NCBI GenBank assembly: GCA_040882645.1
Contig: JBBEAX010000068.1
Span: 19,340-83,339 of the forward strand
Source of the DNA: JAUYIV01 sp040882645
GTDB lineage: Bacteria; Actinomycetota; Acidimicrobiia; Spongiisociales; UBA11373
Length of the DNA stretch: 64,000 nt
Direction: 5' to 3'
Both the position numbers and the translations under genes were made by a program. The notes beneath the pieces were generated by a model that was given only the letters and a program-made list of their open reading frames with translations, made no database searches and was not told the origin of the DNA. Positions 32,610 to 41,282 of the stretch are shown in pieces (position 1 is the first letter of the stretch; the number at the start of each line of letters is the position of its first letter).

Positions 32610-35000
32610 TCAGTCTTCCGGAATGTCGTCGATGGAGATTTTCTCCACCGAACCCTTCGCCTTTGCCGGAGCAACGGAGTCGTCGTCGGACTCCACATCA
32701 TCCTCGTCGAACGACTCCATCACCTTGCCGGCGAGACCGACCGCCTCGAGCACTCGAGCCTGGAGCTGCATGGCAATCTCCGGGTTCTCCTTGAGAAAGC
32801 GCTTGGCGTTCTCCCGGCCCTGGCCGAGTTGATCGTCCTCATACGTGTACCAGGCACCGCTCTTGCGGACCACGTCCTGTTCCACCGCCACATCGAGGAG
32901 GCTTCCCTCCCGGGAGATGCCGGTGCCGAACATGATGTCGAACTCGGCCTTGCGGAAAGGCGAAGCCACCTTGTTCTTGACCACCTTGGCGACCACCCGG
33001 TTGCCGATCGATTCCTGCCCGTCCTTGATCGTCTGGATACGACGAACCTCGATCCGGACCGACGAGTAGAACTTCAGCGCCCTCCCCCCGGGGGTCGTTT
33101 CGGGAGACCCGAATAGGACTCCGATTTTTTCCCGAATTTGGTTGATGAAGACGGCGGTGGTGTGCGAGCGGTTGATCGAACCGGCCAACTTGCGCAACGC
33201 CTGCGACATCAGGCGGGCCTGGAGGCCCATGTGGGTGTCGCCCATCTCGCCCTCGATCTCGGCCCGGGGGGTGAGGGCGGCCACCGAGTCGATGATGATC
33301 ACATCGAGCGAGCCCGAGCGGATCAGCATGTCGGTGATCTCCAGAGCCTGCTCGCCGGTGTCCGGCTGCGAGATCAGCAACTCGTCCACATCGACCCCGA
33401 GGGCCGATGCGTAGCTCGGATCGAGGGCGTGCTCGGCATCGATGAAAGCGGCAATACCGCCGTTGCGCTGGGCCTCGGCGGCGATATGGAGGGCGAGCGT
33501 GGTGTTGTGGGAAAGGACCCCGTTGGCGACGAAGCTATGGGTACCGGGCAGCACCACGTCGAAGGTCGGCTTGGAGCCGGGCGCTTCAATCGAGACCACC
33601 TCCTCGTACGTGTACTCGGCAGTGGCGAGATGGCGCAAGTACTCCAGGATGAACTGGCCGGTCGGGGGCAGAGACGCTTCTCGCTCCTCGGCCCATGCCA
33701 CGATCTTCCCGAGTCGCTGCCGCGAGCAGGAGAGGGCCATGTCGCCGCGGAACAGGTCGCCGGCGGCGCGGTCAAAGGCGCGGTCGCCTCCAACGCTATC
33801 GCGCAACGCCTTCACCAGATCCGCCACTCCGGGGATGTTCTCGACCTGAGCATCACGCGGTGACTTCTTGAAGTTCGCCGCTACCTGCCCACTACGACGC
33901 GCCGACCGAAAGCCGATCCGCTCGATGAAGCGGTGGGCCACAGCCGGGTTGATGGTGACCGTCCAGTAGTCGCGCTGGTAGTCGGAGTTCCACTTGGCGC
34001 TCAGCGTCGCCGGGATCCCGAATCCATACAGGAGAAGCTGGACCTCCCGGGCGAGCTGCTCAGATGCGGAGGCGAACCCCACGGTCGAGCTGGGATCGAT
34101 CCAGCCGTCGCCTTCGAACAATGCGGACAGGAATGCCCGCTGAGCCTTGATACCTGAGGTGCGGACGCATGGCGGCACCTTCTTCCCTGCGGCGTTCACG
34201 AAGTCGAGCCCATACTCCTCGGCAAATCGTGCCCGGAGGGCCTTGCTGAACACCACGTATTCCTGGTCGTTGTAAACCTTGACCGTGGCGCCGAAGCGCT
34301 GCTCCATGATCGCGGTGAACTCAGCGCCAACCTGGGCATCCTGGTTGGTGAAGCGAATCGAGTTCTGCTGACCCAGCGTGCCCTCGGCGACCAGGTATCC
34401 GATCAGAACCGCCTCATCCTCGGACAGGCCATCGCCGTGTGCCGCCTGCTCGCTGCCGAATGCCGCCGACACCACCACGTCACCTTCGATGATGGCCCCG
34501 GCGTTGCGCCAGACGATGAACCCGGCCTCGTCGATGACCCGCAGCGGATGATTCTCCGTGACCTCGATCGAGCGGCCCGAACGGAGGGTGATTCGCAGAA
34601 CCGGCCGGAGGTTGTTGTGAGTGAGGGCCGCTACCGGCTCAAGCTCGCCCTGCTCGTTGACCATTCGCACACCGAGATCTGCAATATCGGTGACCCGACT
34701 GGTGCACGAGGCGGCCTGCCCGCATCGCTCGAACAGCTCCCCGACCGTCTCCAACCCATGGTCGGTCCACAGGTAAGTGTCTGCAGTCAGGCACTTGCCG
34801 CCGCTTTCCGGGCCGTAGATCTCGACGATACGGCCGCGGGGAACGCCTCCGATACCCAATGCGAGGTCGAGCGACAGGGCACCCGTGGGGATCGCCTCGA
34901 TCTTCACGATGTTGTCGGTGCCGAGCCGCATGATCGCGCCCTTGCCGAACTGGCGCTCGATCTGCGAGAGGGCCATCTCGAGGGACTTGTCTCGTTCCAC
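32610..35000 (-). CDS. recA: RecA recombinase with intein
   Basis: A 796-codon frame encoding a 366-residue RecA interrupted by a 430-residue intein. RecA promotes homologous recombination and LexA self-cleavage. N-extein residues 1-69 end in IYGPESGGK and the C-extein resumes with TTLALHIAAEA, so the Walker A loop GPESGGKT is rebuilt only after splicing. Further RecA motifs (FIDAEHALDP, LISQPDTGEQALEI, NQIREKIGVLFG) and an acidic C terminus are intact. The start is GTG at 35000 with GGAG upstream. A LexA box lies in its promoter. No recX follows. Confidence 0.97.
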   Translation of the reverse strand: MERDKSLEMALSQIERQFGKGAIMRLGTDNIVKIEAIPTGALSLDLALGIGGVPRGRIVEIYGPESGGKCLTADTYLWTDHGLETVGELFERCGQAASCTSRVTDIADLGVRMVNEQGELEPVAALTHNNLRPVLRITLRSGRSIEVTENHPLRVIDEAGFIVWRNAGAIIEGDVVVSAAFGSEQAAHGDGLSEDEAVLIGYLVAEGTLGQQNSIRFTNQDAQVGAEFTAIMEQRFGATVKVYNDQEYVVFSKALRARFAEEYGLDFVNAAGKKVPPCVRTSGIKAQRAFLSALFEGDGWIDPSSTVGFASASEQLAREVQLLLYGFGIPATLSAKWNSDYQRDYWTVTINPAVAHRFIERIGFRSARRSGQVAANFKKSPRDAQVENIPGVADLVKALRDSVGGDRAFDRAAGDLFRGDMALSCSRQRLGKIVAWAEEREASLPPTGQFILEYLRHLATAEYTYEEVVSIEAPGSKPTFDVVLPGTHSFVANGVLSHNTTLALHIAAEAQRNGGIAAFIDAEHALDPSYASALGVDVDELLISQPDTGEQALEITDMLIRSGSLDVIIIDSVAALTPRAEIEGEMGDTHMGLQARLMSQALRKLAGSINRSHTTAVFINQIREKIGVLFGSPETTPGGRALKFYSSVRIEVRRIQTIKDGQESIGNRVVAKVVKNKVASPFRKAEFDIMFGTGISREGSLLDVAVEQDVVRKSGAWYTYEDDQLGQGRENAKRFLKENPEIAMQLQARVLEAVGLAGKVMESFDEDDVESDDDSVAPAKAKGSVEKISIDDIPED
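33504..34793 (-). other. RecA intein with LAGLIDADG-type endonuclease
   Basis: The intein spans 430 residues. It starts with Cys1 (CLTADTYLWTDHG), has the TxxH block B (VTENHPLRVID), two dodecapeptide endonuclease motifs (LIGYLVAEG about residue 130 and LSALFEGDGW about 223), block F (FDVVLPGTHSFVANG) and ends VLSHN with the penultimate His and terminal Asn. The +1 extein residue is Thr. All splicing residues are present. Acidic residues of both endonuclease motifs (E137 and D229) are kept, so homing may still work. Confidence 0.95.
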
Positions 35001-35100
35001 CTTCGGACTCCTTTGGTGATGATGCGGCCGACGCTACGCCGGACCTGTGACACATCCGGGAGAGAATTACATCAATGGTATCTCAATCGGGCTGACGGTG
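35001..35100 (-). other. recA 5' untranslated region
   Basis: From the promoter assigned at 35101-35129, transcription would start near 35094, leaving a leader of about 95 bases before GTG 35000. AAAGGAG sits about nine bases before the start. No further gene is present. Confidence 0.5.
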
Positions 35101-35129
35101 ACAGTAGACGAACACATGTTCGATTACAA
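35101..35129 (-). promoter_or_regulatory. recA SOS promoter with LexA box
   Basis: On the minus strand TTGTAA (35124-35129) and TACTGT (35101-35106) are 17 bases apart. The spacer is filled by the LexA box TCGAACATGTGTTCGT (35108-35123). The geometry is the same as at the lexA and DivS-like promoters. Confidence 0.85.
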
Positions 35130-35150
35130 GGATGAGGCCGGATGAAGCCC

Positions 35151-35322
35151 GCGATAAGCAATACGCGATAAGCGATACGAAGGAAGCGGTCTGAGCCACC
35201 GCGGGCGGTATGGACGCCTCTGTCGTATCGCGTATCCAGAGACGGGTGAAGGCACCGCGAACAGGTCTGACGCCCTCTGTCGTCTTGCGTATCGCGTATC
35301 GCGTATCGCGTATTGCGAATTG
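35151..35322. repeat. Paired heptanucleotide arrays between recA and thpR
   Basis: Left arm 35151-35178: GCGATAA, GCAATAC, GCGATAA, GCGATAC. A short middle array follows at 35224-35237 (CGTATCG, CGTATCC). The right arm at 35281-35322 is CGTCTTG, three CGTATCG, CGTATTG, CGAATTG. Left and right arms are inverted relative to each other and could form a long hairpin. The right arm ends six bases before the thpR stop codon. Confidence 0.85.
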
Positions 35323-35328
35323 CGCTTC

Positions 35329-35865
35329 CTACAGCCCGAATTCGTCGACGATCGAGTAGGCGGCCCCTCCCCGTCCCAGTCGGCTCTGGAAGAGCGCGAG
35401 GCGGTCGACCTTCATCGGCACGGTCGGCAACGGCTCCCCACCAACCACGAGGCTCACATCCTCGGGCGGCCGAATCCGGGCGATCGTGAGGTGGGGGCGG
35501 AACGGACGGTCCTCGGGAGGAAACCCGGCATCGTCGAGAGCCAGCTCCGTCGCCATCCACAGAGAGCGCAACTCGTCGGCGCCCCGGGGGATCCCCACCC
35601 ACAGCACCGAAGCGCGTGTTGGACGGGGAAACGCCCCCAGCCCGCCCCAGGCCATGGTGAACGGACCGCCCAGGTCGACGCGGTCGAGCGAGTGGCGGAT
35701 CCGGTCGACTTGGACCTCGTCGACCTCACCGAGAAAACGCAGGGTGAGATGCCACTTCTGAGGGTCGACGGCGCCGCCCGGAATCTCGGGAACCCGCTCG
35801 GCCACCACATGTGCCAGCCGGTGGCGGGTCTCCTCATCGAGGGGGACCGCCACGAACACCCGCAT
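35329..35865 (-). CDS. thpR: RNA 2',3'-cyclic phosphodiesterase
   Basis: A 178-residue member of the 2H phosphoesterase family (2'-5' RNA ligase type). The two catalytic motifs are HLTLRFLGEV and HLTIARI. It starts at ATG 35865, overlapping the cinA stop (TGATG), so the long upstream frame is not part of it. Cellular substrate unknown; linkage to cinA and recA is common in bacteria. Confidence 0.93.
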   Translation of the reverse strand: MRVFVAVPLDEETRHRLAHVVAERVPEIPGGAVDPQKWHLTLRFLGEVDEVQVDRIRHSLDRVDLGGPFTMAWGGLGAFPRPTRASVLWVGIPRGADELRSLWMATELALDDAGFPPEDRPFRPHLTIARIRPPEDVSLVVGGEPLPTVPMKVDRLALFQSRLGRGGAAYSIVDEFGL

Positions 35866-37115
35866 CAGGTCGGCCACCACTCCCCCGTCACCGCCAGTCG
35901 CAGGAGGTGGAGCGCGGTCGTCGTGCTGTAGGCGCGGACCCGCTCCCGATCCCCGGGAAAGGTGAGCAGCCGCGCCTGGGCCCGCTCGGGGGTGCGCACT
36001 GCGAAGACCATGGTCCCCGGCCGGTGTTCGAGCGGGTCCGGCCCGGCGGACCCGGTCACCGCCACCACGACATCGGCCCCGAGTCGTTCTGCAGCCCCTG
36101 CGGCCATCGCCAGGGCGGTCTCCTCGCTGACCAGTCCGTGATCGTCCATCAGGCCGGCCGGCACCCCGAGCAGCGCCTCCTTGGCACCGCGGGTGTATGC
36201 CACCACCGAGCCAAGGAACGTTTCGGAGGCGCCGGGCACCGCGGTGATTGCGGCCGCCACCAGGCCGCCCGTCGCCGACTCGGCAGTGGCGAGCGACCAG
36301 CCGCGCTCGGCACACCGCGCCAGGACGATCCGCTCCACGGTGTCCTCATCGGCCCCGAAGACCATCGGGCCAAGACGCCGGCGGATCTCGGCATCGATCG
36401 GGTCGATGAGGCGCGCGGCCTCCTCTCTCGTTTCGGCGCGGGCCGTGAGCCGCAGCTTGATCTCGCCGCCCGAAGCGAGAAAGGCGAGCGTCGGGTTCTC
36501 GCTTTCCTCGTACAAATCGGCCAGGACCACCGCGATCCGCGACTCCGACTCACCCCAGGTCCGCAGCAGGCGGCTCGCGATGACGCCGCGATCGTCGCCG
36601 GCCCGGGCGGCAATGAACGGGATCACGTCGGAGTGGAGCATCGGGCGCATCTCCTCGGGGACCCCGGGAAGGGCGAACACCCAGCACGACCCGATCTGCA
36701 TCCGCAGCCCCGGTGCGGTCCCTTTGGGATTGGGTATCAGCACCGATCCTTCGGGATGCTCGGCCTGACGCAGGTTGGTTTCGGGCATTTCCCGACCCCG
36801 TCGCGCCCAGATCGCCCGCAGGCGCTCGGCGTGCTCCTCGTCGAATTCCATCGCCACCCCGGCGCAGACCGCCAGGGCCTCACGGGTGAGATCGTCCTGG
36901 GTGGGGCCGAGACCGCCGGTGATCACCAGGGCGTCCGAGCGGGCGACCGACTCCGTCAACGCCGCAGTGAGGCGCGGCAGGTTGTCGCCGACGACGCCCT
37001 GCCGGTAGTGGGTCAGCCCGGCGTCGGCGAGAAGGCTGCCGATCTCCGCACCGTTGCCGTTGACGATCTGCCCCAAAAGGAGCTCGGTGCCCACGGCGAG
37101 AACTTCGACGATCAC
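35865..37115 (-). CDS. cinA: CinA: ADP-ribose pyrophosphatase / nicotinamide-nucleotide amidase
   Basis: A 416-residue two-domain protein. The N-terminal MoCF-like domain has VGTELLLGQIVNGN and ITGGLGPTQDD; the C-terminal PncC-type amidase domain has ATAESATGGLVAAAIT and VTGSAGPD. The family salvages nicotinamide nucleotides. GTG 37115 overlaps the rimO stop as GTGA. Confidence 0.94.
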   Translation of the reverse strand: MIVEVLAVGTELLLGQIVNGNGAEIGSLLADAGLTHYRQGVVGDNLPRLTAALTESVARSDALVITGGLGPTQDDLTREALAVCAGVAMEFDEEHAERLRAIWARRGREMPETNLRQAEHPEGSVLIPNPKGTAPGLRMQIGSCWVFALPGVPEEMRPMLHSDVIPFIAARAGDDRGVIASRLLRTWGESESRIAVVLADLYEESENPTLAFLASGGEIKLRLTARAETREEAARLIDPIDAEIRRRLGPMVFGADEDTVERIVLARCAERGWSLATAESATGGLVAAAITAVPGASETFLGSVVAYTRGAKEALLGVPAGLMDDHGLVSEETALAMAAGAAERLGADVVVAVTGSAGPDPLEHRPGTMVFAVRTPERAQARLLTFPGDRERVRAYSTTTALHLLRLAVTGEWWPT

Positions 37116-38419
37116 ATGACCTCCGCCATCAGGTCTGATCCGTAGGTGGCGGTGACCCGGGCGCGCAGCCACTCCCCGGGGAATCCGCGGTCGAGCAGCA
37201 CCACCCCGTCGATCTCGGGCGCCTCTCGATACGACCGCGCCACCGGCGTGCCGTCCTCCACCTGGTCGACGACCACATCCAGCACCCGACCGACCTGCTC
37301 GGCGCCGCGGCGAGCGGTGATCTCCTCCTGCACTTCCTGAAGGCGGCGGGTCCGTTCGGCGGCATCCACGCCGTCGACCTGATCGGGCAGGTCGGCCGCC
37401 GGGGTCCCCTCCTCCGCCGAATAGGGGAAGAACCCTCCCCAGTCGAGTTCGGCATCGACCAGGAACTGTTCGAGCAGGTCGACATCCGCCTCCGTCTCCC
37501 CGGGGAACCCGACGATGAACGACGACCGGAAGGCGGCATCGGGAGCCGCCAGGCGGATCTGCCGGATCAGCTCGAGGTGGCGGACACCGTCACCGGGTCG
37601 GCGCATCGCCCGCAGCAGGCGGCCCGACGCGTGTTGCAGGCTGAGGTCGAAATACGGCGTCACCACCGGATTCGAGGTCATTTCTTCGATCAGCCCCGGC
37701 GTGATCTCCCGGGGATACAGATAGAGCAGCCGAAGGGCTCGCAGGCCGTCGACATCCGACACGAAGCGGAGCAGATCGACGATGCCGCCGGGGGCTTCGA
37801 TGTCCCGCCCGTACGCCGCCAGATCCTGTGCCACGAGCACGATCTCCCCCACCCCGGCGGCGGCCAAGCCGGCGATCTCCTCCCGGATGCCCACCGGCGG
37901 CCGAGAGCGCTGCTTGCCCCGAAACGAGGGGATGGCGCAGAACGAACAGGTCTTGTCGCAGCCTTCGGCCACCTTCACGTACGCGTAAGGCGTCGTCGGA
38001 GTGGGTCGCCGCACCTCGTAGAGGATGTCCATCGGGCTGACCCGCAGCCGCAGCGGTGACCAGCCGGTGAGCCGGTCGAGGTCGGCGATCAATTCCCCAT
38101 ACCGCTCCATTCCCAGCACGGCATCGGCTTCCGGGAGGGATTCGGCGAGCTCCGCCTGGTAGCGCTGGGCCATGCAGCCCAAAACGACCAGGCTGGCGTC
38201 GGAACGCTTCCGGTCGGCATGCTCGAGGATCGTGTCGATCGACTCGCGCCGGGCCGCCTCGATGAAGGCGCAGGTGTTGACCATGACCACGTCGGCAGTC
38301 TCCGGCGACTCGGCGACGGCGTACCCGAATTCGCCGAGCCGTGCTTCGAGCTTGTCGGAATCGACCTGGTTCTTGGCGCAGCCGAGCGTGGTGAGCCAGA
38401 CGGACGGGGCGGCCTTCAC
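37112..38419 (-). CDS. rimO: Ribosomal protein S12 methylthiotransferase
   Basis: A 435-residue radical-SAM enzyme that methylthiolates an aspartate of ribosomal protein S12. N-terminal cluster cysteines are in TLGCAKNQVDSD, NTCAFIEAA and VLGCMAQRY; the radical-SAM motif is CDKTCSFC; TRAM domain at the end. LGCAKN and the SFCAIPSFRGK context separate it from MiaB. GTG 38419 overlaps the flavin reductase stop. Confidence 0.95.
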   Translation of the reverse strand: MKAAPSVWLTTLGCAKNQVDSDKLEARLGEFGYAVAESPETADVVMVNTCAFIEAARRESIDTILEHADRKRSDASLVVLGCMAQRYQAELAESLPEADAVLGMERYGELIADLDRLTGWSPLRLRVSPMDILYEVRRPTPTTPYAYVKVAEGCDKTCSFCAIPSFRGKQRSRPPVGIREEIAGLAAAGVGEIVLVAQDLAAYGRDIEAPGGIVDLLRFVSDVDGLRALRLLYLYPREITPGLIEEMTSNPVVTPYFDLSLQHASGRLLRAMRRPGDGVRHLELIRQIRLAAPDAAFRSSFIVGFPGETEADVDLLEQFLVDAELDWGGFFPYSAEEGTPAADLPDQVDGVDAAERTRRLQEVQEEITARRGAEQVGRVLDVVVDQVEDGTPVARSYREAPEIDGVVLLDRGFPGEWLRARVTATYGSDLMAEVM

Positions 38420-38931
38420 GGGGTCTCGCTCCGCAAGTAACGGCCCCGGAAGTACTGCAGGGGCCGGCTCACGTCGGACAGGTCGACGCGGTCGACGATC
38501 CCGTCGACCAGGGCGTAGATCTCGGTCTCGGTGTGGCCGATGAATCGACAGAAGGCCCGGGTCCCCACCGCAGGGATCAGCGGGCCCCAATCGGTGTCGA
38601 CCGGGTCGAGCCCGGCGAACAACCCTCCGGGGCTGGGGCGGATACCGGCGAAGCGGTCCGAGATCTCGCGGTGCTCTTCCTCGAGCACATGGACGATGAA
38701 ATGGCCCGACGCCACGATGGCGCTCCATAAGTCGGTGGCGGTGCCGCACAGAAAGATCACATGGGACGGCTCCCCTTCGGCGACGACCAGCGAGGACACG
38801 GTGAGGCCACTGTGGTTCCCCGGCCCTCCAGCGGTGATCACCGTGACGGGCGCGGCGAGCCGGCCCCGGAATCGTCGAACCGGGTCACGCATGTCTTCGG
38901 GGTCTGCAAACGGATGCTCGTCGTGAATCAC
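38416..38931 (-). CDS. Flavin-reductase-like FMN-binding protein
   Basis: A 171-residue protein of the flavin reductase/DIM6 fold. The segment LAAPVTVITAGGPGNHSGLTVSS matches the family's N-terminal FMN-binding strand, and a HFIVHVLEEEHREISDRFAG helix follows. GTG 38931 (VIHDEHPFADPEDM) is the likely start; a longer frame would run into the heptad array. Partner oxygenase unknown. First gene of the flavin reductase-rimO-cinA-thpR operon. Confidence 0.8.
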   Translation of the reverse strand: MIHDEHPFADPEDMRDPVRRFRGRLAAPVTVITAGGPGNHSGLTVSSLVVAEGEPSHVIFLCGTATDLWSAIVASGHFIVHVLEEEHREISDRFAGIRPSPGGLFAGLDPVDTDWGPLIPAVGTRAFCRFIGHTETEIYALVDGIVDRVDLSDVSRPLQYFRGRYLRSETP

Positions 38932-38956
38932 GAGGGCAAACCGTAGCGACGGCGGA

Positions 38957-39012
38957 AAGAGCCAAGAGCCAAGAGTCAAGAATCAAGAGGTAAGCGGTAA
39001 GAGGCAAGCGCC
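38957..39012. repeat. Heptanucleotide array, 8 units
   Basis: Units: AAGAGCC twice, then AAGAGTC, AAGAATC, AAGAGGT, AAGCGGT, AAGAGGC and AAGCGCC. It is the longest uninterrupted array in the window and lies between two divergent gene starts. No inverted partner is visible. Confidence 0.85.
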
Positions 39013-39070
39013 CGCACTGAGGCGCGTGCGCTGCTCTGGGTTGTTGCCCGGCGGGGCGGCCTCGGCGATC

Positions 39071-39844
39071 ATGCCGCCAGTGCTTCTTCGCCAAGAACTC
39101 CGGGTCGCGCTCGAAGCCGCCGATGCCGCCGACGCGGTCACCGCGCTCAGGTTTCGGGCGCACGACCTCGCCGTGGATGTGAAGTCCGACGCGACTCCCG
39201 TATCAGAAGCCGACCGCAACGCCGAGCAGGCCATCCGCCGGGTGCTCGAGCGGGCCTTTCCCGCCGACGCCATCCTCGGCGAGGAGTACGGCGAGGGGTC
39301 GGGCGCCGGACGCCGGTGGATCGTCGACCCGATCGACGCCACGGTCAACTACATCCGGGGGGTACCGGTGTGGGGCACCTTGATCGCCCTCGAGGCCGAC
39401 GGGGAGATCGTCGTCGGCGTGGTGTCGGCGCCGGCCCTGGGCGCCCGCTGGTGGGCCGCCCGCGGCAGCGGGGCTTGGCACAACGCCTCGAGGATCACGG
39501 TTTCGACGGTGGGTTCGCTCGCCGACGCCCACCTCTCGTTCAACTCGCTGGTCTCCTGCGAGACAGCCGGCTTCGGGGATGAGGCGCGCGAACTGTCCCG
39601 TAGCTGTGGCCGGACCCGGGGTTTCGGTGACTTCTGGTCGTTCATGCTGCTCGCCGAAGGCGCCGTCGATGTGGTGGTCGAGCCGGTCGCCGCCATCTGG
39701 GATCTCGCCCCACTCCAGGTGATCGTCGAGGAGGCCGGGGGGCGGATGACCGATCGCGGCGGTCGCCGGGCGATCGATGGCGGCGATGCGGTGGCCACCA
39801 ACGGACTGCTTCACGACGCGGTCATGGCGATCGTTGGTTCCTGA
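39071..39844 (+). CDS. Inositol-monophosphatase-family phosphatase, HisN-like
   Basis: A 257-residue Mg-dependent phosphatase. It shows GEEYGEG, the metal motif WIVDPIDATVNYIRGVPVW and the C-terminal AIWDLAPLQVIVEEAGG. The IRGVPVWGTLIAL context is that of actinobacterial histidinol-phosphate phosphatases (HisN), though the usual DG of DPxDGT is DA here. ATG 39071 is used; an upstream ATG at 39026 is less likely. No other his gene is nearby, so the substrate is uncertain. Confidence 0.85.
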   Translation: MPPVLLRQELRVALEAADAADAVTALRFRAHDLAVDVKSDATPVSEADRNAEQAIRRVLERAFPADAILGEEYGEGSGAGRRWIVDPIDATVNYIRGVPVWGTLIALEADGEIVVGVVSAPALGARWWAARGSGAWHNASRITVSTVGSLADAHLSFNSLVSCETAGFGDEARELSRSCGRTRGFGDFWSFMLLAEGAVDVVVEPVAAIWDLAPLQVIVEEAGGRMTDRGGRRAIDGGDAVATNGLLHDAVMAIVGS

Positions 39845-39859
39845 ACGGTCGATGGACCG

Positions 39860-40138
39860 CTAGGCGTTCTCGGCGGCGAGATCTGCCACCGCTTGTAGCG
39901 GTCCCGGGCCAAGCGTGGCCGACAGGCGCTGCCATGCAGACCGCGACACGGCACCCGCAGTGTCGATCTCGGTGGCGGCGGAATCGACCGCTTCGACGAG
40001 TCCGGTGAACGCACCTACCTGATCGAGCTCGGCGGCGCGCTCGGCCGCCTCGCTCGCCTTCGCCGGGTCGCCGTCCTTGAGCGCTTGCAGAGCCTGTTCG
40101 GCTGCGGTCAGCGCCCGGCGTTGCTGGTGACCGTCCAA
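39860..40138 (-). CDS. Small helical protein downstream of the E2 gene
   Basis: A 92-residue alanine-rich frame starting with TTG at 40138, five bases after the E2 stop. The product (QRRALTAAEQALQALKDGD, then AAELDQVGAFTGLVEAVDSA) looks helical, perhaps TPR-like or bundle-forming. It converges with the HisN-like gene. No family recognised; position suggests co-expression with the dehydrogenase complex. Confidence 0.55.
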   Translation of the reverse strand: MDGHQQRRALTAAEQALQALKDGDPAKASEAAERAAELDQVGAFTGLVEAVDSAATEIDTAGAVSRSAWQRLSATLGPGPLQAVADLAAENA

Positions 40139-40142
40139 CTGC

Positions 40143-41282
40143 TCAACCGCGGACTTCGATGGCGGCGATCACCGCGCCGAGGAATTCGCGTCCCAGCGCC
40201 CCGTCGACCACCCGGTGGTCGTACGAGAGAGACAGCGGCATCTGGCGCCCGATCGCGATCTTGCCGTCGCGAACCACTGGCTGTTCTGCAGCACGGCCCA
40301 CGGAGAGAATGGCGGTGGTTCCGTACGGGATGATCGGCGTCCCGTGGCCTCCGCCGACCGCACCGATGTTGGAGAGCGTGAAGGTCGCCCCGCGCATATC
40401 CTCCCGCGCGATCGTCCGCTCCCGCGCCGCAGCCGCCAGTTCGACGATGTCCACCGAAACCTCCTCGATGCTCCGGCCGGGCACGCCCCGGACCACCGCC
40501 ACCATCAAGCCCTCGGCGGTCTCCACTGCGAAGCCGAGGTCGTAGTACTTGCGGAGGACCAGGGTCTCGCCCTCGACCGACGCATTGAACGACGGATACT
40601 CGGCGAGCAATGGGGCGATCGCCACCATGAGGATCGCTTCCAGCGGAATCTGCCGTCCGCTTGCCTCACCGATCCGAGACCGCTCGGAGAGGATTCCCGA
40701 GGCGTCCGCCGACCCGAAGGTGGTCACGTGAGGGATCTCCTGCCACGACCGGGTGAGGTTGCGCGCGATCGCCAGCCGGGTGGGCGACATCCGTACCCGC
40801 TCGACCGGTCCCGCGCCGCCGACCGCCGCCTCGACATCCTCGCGGGTGACCCGCCCCCCTGGCCCGGTGCCGGTGACTCCCGCGAGATCGACGCCCATGC
40901 TGGCCGCCAACCTGCGTACCAGCGGTAGCGCCTTGAACCGGTCGTCGTCGCCGTCGGGAGCTTCCTCGAGGTTGCCGACGATGGGGGCGGCGGCCTTCAC
41001 CTCGGCACGGCGAGGGGCAGTTGCGGTCGCAGACCACGACTCGCCCTGCTCTCCGATCACCACGAGGATCGCCCCCACCGGGAGCGTGGCCCCCTCGGCG
41101 GCGCCGTGGTGCAGCACGAACCCGGCGTGGGGGGCGGGAATGTCGACCACCGCCTTGTCGGTCTCCAACTCGACGATCGGCTGGTCCAGGGCCACCGCGC
41201 CACCGACCGGTACCAGCCAGCGCACCACCGTCGCCTCAGTGAGGCCTTCGCCGATGTCGGGGAGCCGGAATTCGTGTGCCAT
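40143..41282 (-). CDS. Branched-chain 2-oxoacid dehydrogenase E2 (lipoyl acyltransferase)
   Basis: A 379-residue dihydrolipoamide acyltransferase. A lipoyl domain with the modified lysine in ELETDKAVVDI is followed by a peripheral subunit-binding domain (LPLVRRLAASMGVDL ... GRVTREDV) and the catalytic domain with SYDHRVVDG. It forms the core of the complex with the two E1 genes upstream. No E3 is adjacent; the SthA-like gene is not a substitute. Branched-chain type is inferred from the separate alpha and beta E1 chains. Confidence 0.92.
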   Translation of the reverse strand: MAHEFRLPDIGEGLTEATVVRWLVPVGGAVALDQPIVELETDKAVVDIPAPHAGFVLHHGAAEGATLPVGAILVVIGEQGESWSATATAPRRAEVKAAAPIVGNLEEAPDGDDDRFKALPLVRRLAASMGVDLAGVTGTGPGGRVTREDVEAAVGGAGPVERVRMSPTRLAIARNLTRSWQEIPHVTTFGSADASGILSERSRIGEASGRQIPLEAILMVAIAPLLAEYPSFNASVEGETLVLRKYYDLGFAVETAEGLMVAVVRGVPGRSIEEVSVDIVELAAAARERTIAREDMRGATFTLSNIGAVGGGHGTPIIPYGTTAILSVGRAAEQPVVRDGKIAIGRQMPLSLSYDHRVVDGALGREFLGAVIAAIEVRG

